Shown here: positions 35,707-45,684 of the stretch, one piece after another | How positions within the stretch are numbered: the stretch's first letter is position 1 | Layout of the letters: every line of letters starts with the position of its first letter | NCBI RefSeq assembly: GCF_949987535.1 | Contig: NC_080068.1 | Coordinates: forward strand, 79,447,254-79,511,253 | Reading direction: 5' to 3' | Source: Balaenoptera acutorostrata | Lineage: Eukaryota > Chordata > Mammalia > Artiodactyla > Balaenopteridae | Length of the DNA stretch: 64,000 nt | Notes under the pieces: model-generated | Seen by the model: the letters and a program-made list of their open reading frames with translations, nothing else | Told to the model about the DNA's origin: nothing | The model's database searches: none | Position numbers and translations under genes: made by a program

Positions 35707-35914
35707 AAAAGATGCTTTGTCAAAGATGTCTAAACAATTATTCTCATGGTAAGTTCATTCTGAAGCTTTAATGTGCATCAGAATCAACCATCAAAGGCTC
35801 CTGGGCCTTTATGAAAGGAGATTGTAATTCAGTAGATCTGGGGCAGGGTCCTAGAACCTGCATTTTAAATTACTACCTCTGGGGATTTTCAAGCCAAGGC
35901 TCTGTTGGTCACTT

Positions 35915-36560
35915 TATTCGTTTTCTATTGTTGTGTAACAAATTACCACAACCTTAGGGGCTTAAAACAACACATGTTCATTATCTCACAGTTTCTGTGG
36001 GTGAGAAATTTGGGAACAACTTTGTTGGATCTCAGGGACTCACAAGCTTGAAATCAAGATGTGAGCTGGCCTGTGCTCTCATCTGGAGGCTCTCCTTCCA
36101 AGCTGGTTCAGGGTGTTGGCAGAATTCCTTTCTTTGAGGCTGTAGACTGAAGGCCCTGGCTTCTTAACTGGCTCTCAGTCAGAGGCCCCTCTCAGGTCCT
36201 AGAGGCCAGCTGCAGACCCCTGCTACATGACCCTTTCCATAGACAGTGCAGACATGGCGGCATGCTTCCTGAGCCCAGGGAGGGATGCTCTCTGACCCCA
36301 GGGAGGGCCCAGTCTCTCTATTAAAAGCTTTCACCTCCTTAAGTCAGACCCACCCAGGATAGTCTCTCTCAAAATCAACTGATTTGGGATGTTAATTACA
36401 CCTGCAAAAGCTCTTCATCTTAGTGTAACCTAGTCACCGGAATGAGATGCTATTTACCGCCCTGCCCACGCTCAAGGGAAGGGAGTCACGAGGGCTGCCA
36501 TGTACACCAGGGGTGGGAATCTGGGGGCTGTTTGAGATCCTGCTTGCTACAGCCACCCTT
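35915..36560 (-). mobile_element. Probable MaLR/ERVL-type LTR, antisense
   Basis: The opening text ttctattgttgtgtaacaaa, ttaccacaaccttaggggct, taaaacaacacatgttcatt and atctcacagtttctgtgg is the reverse of a MaLR-like LTR end. The body runs through gtcagacccacccaggatag to about 36560. The exact family is uncertain and the middle part is unfamiliar. No internal retroviral region is seen. Confidence 0.55.
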
Positions 36561-36863
36561 GAGAAGCACAGATTTCAGAGGACAAAAATCACAGACACCT
36601 GGGAACTTCCAGTGTGACACAGATAAGGCTGATAGATCTAGTCTCATAGGTGCGGTTGGTCCTTACCAACAATAAAATAAAAATGGAAAAACTGGTCTTG
36701 TTTTCCCACCTTTGCTCTAATCAGTCAGGAAGGCTTTGTCATTCACTCTTTACAGCTAAATGCTCCATAGGAAAAAATGTGGACTTTGGTGGTGATTTTA
36801 GCATTTCTATAGGAAGGAAAGGGCCCTCGGAGTCTGCTGGACATGGCCTCAAAAAGGCATCTA

Positions 36864-37111
36864 GGGCTTCCCTAGTGGCGCAGTGGTTGAGAATCTGCCT
36901 GCTAATGCAGGGGACACGGGTTCGAGCCCTGGCCTGGGAAGATCCCACATGCCGCGGAGCAGCTGGGCCCGTGAGCCATAACTACTGAGCCTGCGCGTCT
37001 GGAGCCTGTGCTCCGCAACGAGAGAGGCCCGCGCATCGCGATGAAGAGCGGCCCCCGCTTGCCACAACTGGAGAAAGCCCTCGCACAGAAACGAAGACCC
37101 AACACAGCCAA

Positions 37112-37142
<31 letters not shown>

Positions 37143-37179
37143 CATACGCATCTGATTCAAGATCCTCATTAAAAAAAAA
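36864..37179 (+). mobile_element. CHR-type SINE with (AATC)n tail and second poly(A)
   Basis: The SINE body runs from gggcttccctagtggcgcag to gaagacccaacacagcc, with the B-box ggttcgagccc. A (aatc)n tail occupies about 37113-37140, then about 30 bp of other sequence (37141-37170), then an A run. The 13-bp duplication aaaaaggcatcta flanks the whole unit (36851-36863 and 37180-37192). The 30 bp after the first tail are therefore part of the inserted unit. Confidence 0.93.
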
Positions 37180-38099
37180 AAAAAGGCATCTATTCCCTAA
37201 AGACTAGTTGCTACCTTAATTTTTAAAATGTCTAGTTAAGACGGATACTTTTCTGAGAAAACTTACAAAACCTCACATCAGAAGAACAGAAAATCTAAAC
37301 AAAACCATTATCATAGAAGAAATAGAAAATTTGTCAGTTATTTCTCAAAAAATAACAGGAAGAGCAGTACGCAGTGGAATTTTAACAATTTCTAAACAAC
37401 AGATATTTCCAGTGGTATTTTAACTGTTATAGACCATAGAAAAAAAGGATGTTTCCTACGTCTATTTATGAAATAAACGTTTATATTCAAGCCCAAGGAA
37501 GATTGTGTCTAAAATGAAAGTATCGAGCAATCTTACTTATGTCTATCTATGCAAAAATCCTCAACAAATATTAGCAAAAGAATCCAGTAGCACAGTTTAA
37601 AAAAATATGTATACATACCTACATACACACACTCCTATGATCAAGTGGGGCTTATTCCACGAATACAAGAACAGTTCAGCATTAGGAGATCTATTAATAT
37701 CATTCATCATATTAACAGATCTAAGGGAACGATTGTTGGATCATTTCTATAGATGATAAAAATGTATTTGATTATACGCACAAAAGAAGAAGACTTAGAA
37801 GACCTACTTTTCTCATTATTTATTCTACAAATTTACTTCTAATTTTAAAAAGACAAATATAGCTGTTATGCTATATTCAATTGATTTAAAACATTTCAGC
37901 ATAGATAATATGATGTTACAGTTAAATATTAAACACACCACAAGGCTCTGAGCTATCAACCAGAGACTTTGCTAAGTAGAATGATGAATATTAGAAATGA
38001 GTTTTCATTAGTAGAATTAGTGGTAATCAAAGTCCGAATTGTATGTTCACTGTTGAAATTAGAGGCATTCAAGATTTGTTAGTTGGATAAAATATTGTA

Positions 38100-38400
38100 G
38101 AAAAATGCTCCATGGCTGCACTAATGGGGTATGAGAACCCAGCCAACACTGTAACCTCTACTTTAGGAATCGTCCAACTCCTTGCACAGGTCCCTGGCTG
38201 CATGATACCAACTGCAAGCCTAAGCAAGTCCTACCTCTGGAGTATGTTCTGTCCTCCCCAAGTGAGCTGTGAAGCCCAAGTGACAGGGAGCATGGACTCA
38301 CATCCAGCCTATACAGCAGGTTTTCCAAGCTGTGTCCTTGCCCTCTCTCTACTGGCTAACAAATACCTAGTAAATGCCTGTATGTGAGGAAAAATTTCTC
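38100..38400 (+). other. Unfamiliar GC-richer block inside the old L1 region
   Basis: This stretch differs from the A-rich L1 text around it and carries a 91-codon open frame (38112-38387, starting MAALMGYENPANTVTSTLG). I recognise no protein family, repeat or RNA in it. It has no flanking consensus splice sites that would fit the TMEM156 frame. It is most likely an old repeat fragment or a captured unique segment. Confidence 0.35.
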
Positions 38401-38699
38401 CTGGTGAGATTACCCATGCTCAAACTTTTTGGTAGTTGATTTTATCTACTGATAAGAACCTAAGGGTTGTGCATGGTTAGATTGGCTTAGGTCATTTCAC
38501 AGCAATAGCTGTAGGGATTTTGTAAACCTTTAGTAAAACTAGTAAAATTAAAAACAATTTACCTAACGATCAAAACACCTAAGACTAAATTACAGAAAGC
38601 ATAATTCATATAGTAAAATCTAAATTAAAAATCCAGAAACCACACACAAAAAGCAAAATATATAAAATTTAGACAAATTAAGGAAGATATAATGCTAAG

Positions 38700-38945
38700 T
38701 ATAAACAATTGGGTATTTTGTATAAGTGTTATTTAATCTGTATTGTATACTTGAAATCTGCTATAAGGATAGATTTTAAATTAAATTTTCTCAACACACA
38801 CACACAATGGTAACTATGTGGAGGTGATGGATAAGTTATTTAGCTTTATCGTGGTGATCTTTTCACAATGTATGCATATATCAAAATATCAAGTTGTATG
38901 TACACCTTATATAATTACTATGTTTATATGTCAAAGATATCAATA
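38700..38945 (+). mobile_element. Old L1 3' end (L1MA/MB type), sense
   Basis: Text atcgtggtgatcttttcaca, atgtatgcatatatcaaa, aagttgtatgtacacctt and tatatgtcaaagatatcaat is the typical L1 3'UTR end. A short (CA)n run lies at about 38794-38806. It sits within the larger old L1 region. Confidence 0.7.
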
Positions 38946-40912
38946 CAGTTGTTAAAAATGAAAAAAAATGTATTTGACAAAATACAATACCCATTCTTCA
39001 TAAAAACACCTAATAAAAATAAGATAAATAGGTACTTCCATAATATGATAAAATATATCTGTCTCAAACAAAAACTCAGACTCATGCTTAGTAGGGAAAC
39101 ACTAAAAGCATGCTTAGCTAAAGCCAGAAATGTTCAAGAATGTTCACTATTGCCACTTTATCTACAGTTATCCTAGAAGTACTAATCAACACAATTAGAT
39201 AAGAGGCAGAACTACAAGGTTCACAAGTTGGAAAGGATAGGTAAAATGATCACTTATTTTGCAGATGATATGATATGTACCCAAAAAATCTAATTCCCTA
39301 AAAACATCTTTGAAAAGTTCAGTAAGGGGCAGGGTACAAAATTAATATAAAAAGTCAAACAACATTTATATATTTAAACAACAACCAGTTAGAAGATATA
39401 CTGCATTTAAAACAGCTGCTGAAAATAAAGTAATTAGGAATAAACTTCATAAGAAATGTGCATGATCTTTCTGAAGAAAACTTCAGAAAAATGCTCCTGA
39501 GAGACATAAAAATGACTTGAAGAAAAGGAATGGTATATAATGTTCTTGAAAGGAAGATGAATATAAAAAGATGCCAATTTTCCCTAAATCAATAAATAAA
39601 CAAGTTCATTTCCATATCCCAATGAAAAATAAACTGTCAATAGTAGACAGGAAAAAATGGACATAGAAGAATAAACAGGAGGAGTATCCATTCCATTATG
39701 GTACTGGTACAGACTAGATAAAAATATCCAATGAAACATTGGAAAGTTCAGGACTTTAGTAAATGATGAAAATGGCATATCAAATCAGTAGGAAAACAAA
39801 GAAATACTGAATGAATGATGTTGGAACAACTGAATAATCATCTAGGAAAAAAAATTTACTTAATCTAGAGCCCACACTAATACTGGAGTAAATTCCATAC
39901 AGATCAGTGATTTTAATGAAAACATGAAACCACAAAAGTAATAGAAGAAACAATGGTAGAATTCATTTACAACTAATGCAGAACTAATCATGACACAAAA
40001 CTCAGCTAAAACACTAATAAATTTGACCCTGTGCAAAAGAATGTACACAGCAAAAGCAATTGGGGGAAAGTTATTTGCAGTTCATCACAAATAAGCAACC
40101 TTTCCTAGTATATAAGGAGCTTCTAATAATTGATGAAGAAAAGACCATAACCTAGTAGGAAAATGGGTAAAGGACAAGAATGGACTGTTTACAGAAAAAG
40201 GAAATACAAATAGTTCTTAAACATATGAAAGGTTGTTTGGTCTCACTCAGACCAAATTCTTTAAAAAATGTTTTGTTGTTGTTTACTATGTGCCAATAAT
40301 ATTGGTCACTTGGGTATAGGAGACACAGCAGTGAACCAAACAAAATAAAGATTTCTGCTCTCATGGAGCTTCATTCAGGTGGGAAAGCAAGTTGAAGCTA
40401 CACTGAGATGCCAATTTCATCTATCAGATTGGCAAAAATCCAGAAGTTTGATGTCACACTCTATGGCAAGGGGCAAAAGGTACTCTCATACTTTACTAAG
40501 GTAAACTGAGAGGCAAAATTGGTGCAACTTCCATGATAGGTAATTTGGCAATAACCATCAAAGTTACAAATGTATAAGCTCTTTGAGCCAGCAATTTTAT
40601 TTCTAGGAACTTATCCTATAGATTTACTCACATAGGAGAGAAATGGCATCTATACAATGTTTATTGCTTGTGTATTTACAAGATCAAAAATGATTAGACA
40701 CCATCTAAGCAAACACCATCTAGGCTGTTTAAAGACATGGTGTTACATCCATACTGTGGAATACCAGGACGTTGTTAAAAGGAAAGAGGAAGCACTTATG
40801 TGGAAAGATCCCTAAGATACATCATTCATGATATATATGTATGGTATTCTACTAATTGTGTAAAGAATGACAAAAACAACATTTTAATAACACATATATT
40901 AAAGTACAAATT

Positions 40913-40962
40913 TATCATCTATCTATCTACCTATCTATCTATCTACCTATCAACTATCTAGA
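40913..40962. repeat. (ATCT)n microsatellite with ATCTACCT variants
   Basis: A tetranucleotide run of about eleven units with two atctacct interruptions, near the end of old L1 text. The interruptions probably limit its mutability. Confidence 0.9.
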
Positions 40963-41150
40963 AGGGAAAGAACTATGTGATATGATGGGAAGTGATTGCC
41001 TGGGAGATGGGGTAAAAAGAAATATTCACTGAATATCCCTTCATAGTTTAAAATTTTTTAATCAGGTGAATGTATTTCTTATACAGAAAATTAAATCCAA
41101 AAAAATAAGTTTTTCTTATCAAAAATTATTTTCTAATTAAAGGAATAACA

Positions 41151-41842
41151 TTCTGAGAGAAGTTTGACAGGATTTCCCTTTTGGTAAACTACACCAGGGT
41201 TTAATAATCTTCTTGGAAAAAAAGAGTCATATTCTTGATTATACTTAAGTCTTCCTTTCTGATATCTCTTCTTAAGAAGCAACTACACAAATTTCTCTTT
41301 AAATTAGAGGTCACCTCATTTCCATCCATGTTCAGGGCTTTGTATAAAAAGTAGAGACATCTGTGAAGCAAAAAACCACGTATATTATGTAGAACTCAAG
41401 TTTCAATATAAAGACTAGAAAAGCAAGACCCAGGACACCAGTGGAATAAAAGAGATACCATTGAGCCGTGGACATCAAGTTTTACCTTCTATTTAAAGTC
41501 AGTTGAAGATAATATTAGAAGAATTTTATAAAGTCACAGAGTCATAGCAAAGGAAGACAGGTTAGAGTTCATCTAATTTGTAACTTTGCTTTTTGGTAAA
41601 ATTGTCCCTGAAATCAAGGATGTTATTTATTAATATTATTCTTAGGGACATATTTCAACAATATGCAAAGAAGGAAATGTTTGTACTTTCCAAACTAAAA
41701 TTCTTTTCTTGCTACTTGACATTGTACCTTAAATTTTTTCTTTACTTTCCTCCTCCTTAACTATACTGCAGATCTTATGCTCAGAAGGAGATGAGGGAGG
41801 AGGAATTGAAAGGATAGATACAGAGTTGAGAGAAAAGAGTTA
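41151..41842 (+). other. TMEM156: Unique DNA upstream of the intronic L1
   Basis: Intron 5 sequence with no recognised repeat or gene. It runs up to the target-site duplication of the younger L1. A short repeated cagagttgagag occurs at 41821 and 41850, straddling the L1 5' junction. Confidence 0.5.
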
Positions 41843-41939
41843 AAAGTGTCAGAGTTGAGAGGGCAGACAGCAGAAGCAAGAAGAACTACAATCCTGCAGC
41901 CTGTGAAACAAAAACCACATTCACAGAAAGATAGTCAAG

Positions 41940-42843
41940 ATGAAAAGGCAGAGGGCTATGTACCAGATGAAGGAACAAGATAAAACCCCAGAAAAACAAC
42001 TAAATGACATGGAGATAGGCAACCTTCCAGAAAAAGAATTCAGAATAATGATAGTGAAGATGATCCAGGACCTCATAAAAAATGGAGGCAAAGATCGAGA
42101 AGATGAAAGAAATGTTTAACAAAGACCTAGAAGAGTTAAAGAACAAACAAATAGAGATGAACAATACAATAACTGAAATGAAAACTACACTAGAAGGAAT
42201 CAACAGTAGAATAACTGAGGCAGAAGAACGGATAAGTGAACTGGAAGACAGAATGGTGGAATTCACTGCTGCAGAACAGAATAAAGAAAAAAGAATGAAA
42301 AGAAATGAAGACAGCCTAAGAGACCTCTGGGAAAACATTAAACATAACAACATTCACATTATAAGGGTCCCAGAAGGAGAAGAGAGAGAGAAAGGACCAG
42401 AGAAAATATTTCAAGAGATTATAGTTGAAAACTTTCCTAACGTGGGAAAGGAAATAGCCACCCAAGTCCAGGAAGTGCAGAGAGTCCCATGCAGGATAAA
42501 CCCAAGGAGAAACACACCGAGACACATAGTAATCAAAGTGGCAAAAATTAAAGACAAAGAAAAATTATTGAAAGCAGCAAGGGAAAAACAACAAATAACA
42601 TACAAGGGAACTCCCATAAGGTTAACAGCTGATTTCTGAGCAGAAACTCTACAAGCCAGAAGGGAGTGGCATGATATACTTAAAGTGACGAAAGGGAAGA
42701 ACCTACAACCAAGATTACTCTACCTGGCAAGGATCTCATTCAGATTCGATGGAGAAATCAAAAGCTTTACAGACAAGGAAAAGCTAAGAGAATTCAGCAC
42801 CACCAAACCAGCTCTACAACAAATGCTAAAGGAACTTCTCTAA
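41940..42843 (+). pseudogene. L1 ORF1 (RNA-binding nucleocapsid-like protein), frameshifted
   Basis: The start at 41940 reads MKRQRAMYQMKEQDKTPEKQ. A single-base frameshift near 42075-42085 moves the frame to the one open from 42082, which holds the coiled-coil region (KMKEMFNKDLEELKNKQ, RISELEDRMVE) and the RRM/C-terminal domain (NFPNVGKEIATQVQEVQRVP, TPRHIVIKVAKIKDKEK). A TGA at 42637-42639 interrupts the C-terminal domain, where the 60523-60912 copy has a serine codon. The natural stop TAA is at 42841-42843, in frame after the TGA. The expected full length is about 300 aa. In an active L1 this protein binds L1 RNA as a trimer. Confidence 0.88.
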
Positions 42844-43835
42844 GTGGGAAACACAAGAGAAGAAAAGGACCTACAAAAACAAACCCCAAACAATTAAGAA
42901 AATGGTCATAGGAACATACATATCGATAATTACCTTAAACGTGAATGGATTAAATGTTCCACCCAAAAGACACAAGCTTGCTGAATGGATACAAAAACAA
43001 GACCCATATATATGCTGTCTACAGGAGACCCACTCCAGACCTAGGGACACATACAGACTGAAAGTGAGGGGATGGAAAAAGATATTCCATGCAAATGCAA
43101 ATCAAAAGAAAGCTGGAGTAGCAATACTCATATCACATAAAATAGACTTTAAAATAAAGAATGGTACAAGAGACAAGGAAGGACAGTACATAATGATCAA
43201 GGGATCAGTCCAAGAAGAAGATATAACAATTATAAATATATATGCACCCAACATAGGAGCACCTCAATACATAAGGCAACTGCTAACAGCTATAAAAGAG
43301 GAAATTGACAGTAACACAATAATAGTGGGGGACTTTAACACCTCACTTACACCAATGGACAGATCATCCAAAATGAAAATAAATAAGGAAACACAAGCTT
43401 TAAATGACACAATAGACCAGATAGATTTAATTGATATTTATAGGACATTCCATCCAAAAACAGCACATTACACTTTCTTCTCAAGTGCGCACAGAACATT
43501 CTCCAGGATAGATCACATCTTGGGTCACAAATCAAGCCTCAGTAAATTTAAGAAAATTGAAATCATATCAAGCATCTTTTCTGACCACAAGGCTATGAGA
43601 TTAGAAATGAATTAGAGGGAAAAAAACGTAAAAAACACAAACACATGGAGAGTAAACACTATGTTACTAAATAACCAAGAGGTCACTGAAGAAGTCAAAG
43701 ACAAAATCAAAAAATACCTAGAGACAAATGACAATGAAAACACAATGATCCAAAACCTACGGGATGCAGCAAAAGCAGTTCTAAGAGGGAAGTTTATAGC
43801 TATATAAGCCTACCTCAAGAAACAAGAAAAATCTC

Positions 43836-43868
43836 AAGGTTAAATTGTTCAGTAAACAATTTAACCTT
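43836..43868. repeat. Perfect 14-bp-arm hairpin in L1 ORF2
   Basis: Arms aaggttaaattgtt (43836-43849) and aacaatttaacctt (43855-43868) are exact reverse complements around the loop cagta. The paralogous L1 at about 61823-61845 lacks the left arm and reads tctcaaataaacaacc. The left arm is therefore an insertion that copies the right arm in inverted orientation. Confidence 0.93.
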
Positions 43869-45293
43869 ACACCTAAAGGAACTAGAGAAAGAAGAGCAAA
43901 CAAAACCCAAAGTTAGCAGAAGGAAAGAAATCATAAAGATCAGAGCAGAAATTAATGAAATAGAAACAAAGAAAACAATAGCAAAGATCAAGAAAACTAA
44001 AAGTTGGTTCTTTGAGAAGATAAACAAAATTGATAAACCATTAGCCAGACTCATCCAGAAAAAGAGGGAGAGGACTCAAATCAACAAAATTAGAAATGAA
44101 AAAAGGAGAAGTTACAACAGACACTGCAGAAATACAAAGCATCCTAAAAGAATACTACAAGCAACTCTATGCCAATAAAATGCACAACCTGGAAAAAATG
44201 GACAAATTCTTAGAAAGGTATAACCTTCCAAGACTGAACCAGGAAGAAATAGAAAATATGAACAGACCAATCACAAGTAATGAAATTGAAACTGTGATTA
44301 AAAATCTTCCAACAAACAGAAGTCCAGGACCAGATGGCTTCACAGGTGAATTCTATCAAACATTTAGAGAAGAGCTAACACCCATCCTTCTCAAACTCTT
44401 CCAAAAATTGCAGAGGAAGGAACACTCCCAAACTCATTCTATGAGGCCACCATCACCCTGATACCAAAACCAGACAAAGATACTTCAAAAAAAGAAAATT
44501 ACAGACCAATATCACTGATGAATATAGATGCAAAAATCCTCAACAAAATACTAGCAAACAGAATCCAACAACACATTACAAGCATCATACACCATGATCA
44601 AGTGGGATTTATCCCAGGGATGCAAGGATTCTTCAATATACACAACTCAATCAATGTGATACACCATATTAACAAATTGAAGAATAAAAACCATATGATC
44701 ATCTCAGTAGATGAAGAAAAAGCTTCTGAGAAAATTCAACACCCATTTATGATAAAAACTCTCCAGAAAGTGGGCATAGAGGGAACCTACCTCAACATAA
44801 TAAAGGCCATATACAACAAACCCACAGCAAACATCATTCTCAATGGTGAAAAACTGAAAGCATTTCCTCTAAGATCAGGAACAAGACAAGGATGTCCACT
44901 CTCACTGCTATTATTCAACATAGTTTTGGAAGTCCTAGCCATGGCAATCAGAGAAGAAAAAGAAACAGAAGGAATACAAATTGGAAAAGAAGAAGTAAAA
45001 CTGTCACTGTTTGCAGATGACATGATACTATACATAGAGAATCCTAAAGATGCTACCAGAAAACTACTAGAGCTCATCAATGAATTTGGTAAAGTTGCAG
45101 GATACAAAATTAATGCACAGAAACCTCTTGCATTCCTATACACTAATGACGAAAAATCAGAAAGAGAAATTAAGGAAACACTCCCATTTACCATTGCAAC
45201 AAAAAGAATAAAATACCTAGGAATAAACCTACCTAGGGAGACAAAAGACCTGTATGCAGAAAACTATAAGACACTGATGAAAGAAATTAAAGG

Positions 45294-45684
45294 TAATGGG
45301 CTTCCCTGGTGGCGCAGTGGTTGAGAATCTGCCTGCCAATGCAGGGGACACGGGTTCGAGCCCTGATCCGGGAAGATCCCACATGCCGCGGAACAACTAA
45401 GCCCGTGCGCCACAACTACTGAGCCTGCGCGTCTGCAGCCTGTGCTCCGCAACAAGAGAGGCCGTGACAGTGAGAGGCCGGCGCACCGTGATGAAGAGTG
45501 GCCCCCGCTTGCCACAACTAGAGAAAGCCCTCGCACAGAAACGAAGACCCAACACAGCCATGTGTACACATCACGTAGCATGTATACACTGATGTGTATA
45601 ATATTGATGACTAATGAGAAAAAAACCCAAAGTGTCAGAGGTGCAGGCAAAATAAATAAATAAATTAATTAATTAAAAAAAAAA
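45294..45684 (+). mobile_element. CHR-type SINE inside L1 ORF2, carrying an internal L1-junction copy
   Basis: The target-site duplication aaagaaattaaag lies at about 45281-45293 and 45685-45697. The SINE body runs 45298-45560 (gcttccctggtggcgcagtg ... aacacagcca), and a normal SINE tail of (aaat)n, (taat)n and poly(A) starts near 45650. Between body and tail lies an 89-bp segment (45561-45649) absent from the other SINE copies. It matches the L1 3' end plus its flanking DNA at 47282-47352. Confidence 0.93.
45561..45649 (+). repeat. Copy of the L1 3' junction (47282-47352) inside the SINE
   Basis: 45579-45620 equals 47282-47323 over 42 bases (catgtatacactgatgtgta onward). After a slightly different A-rich spacer, 45629-45649 equals 47333-47353 over 21 bases (aaagtgtcagaggtgcaggc then a). 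The second block is the 3' target-site duplication of the host L1 plus 9 bp of flanking intron DNA, so the piece derives from this locus rather than from a generic L1. The first 18 bp (tgtgtacacatcacgtag) are of unknown origin but begin like the copied block. Confidence 0.9.

Larger units (their letters stand above)
37200..41150 (+). mobile_element. Ancient L1 (L1M type) ORF2/3' region, sense, interrupted
   Basis: Decayed ORF2 text in sense: gcaaaaatcctcaacaaata at 37550, gatcaagtggggcttattcc at 37640, the RT active-site FADDMI box still readable at 39258-39269, and C-terminal text from 40390 to 41090. It is interrupted by unfamiliar DNA and an L1 tail at about 37830-38945 and by an L2-like block at about 40255-40390. 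No intact frame remains. The borders are approximate. Confidence 0.7.

Noticed and set aside
42000..42353. Hydrophobic minus-strand frames opposite L1 ORF1/ORF2 (also 59950-60363, 60146-60529)
   Set aside because: They are antisense shadows of the A-rich L1 ORFs. The same pattern occurs opposite both L1 copies.
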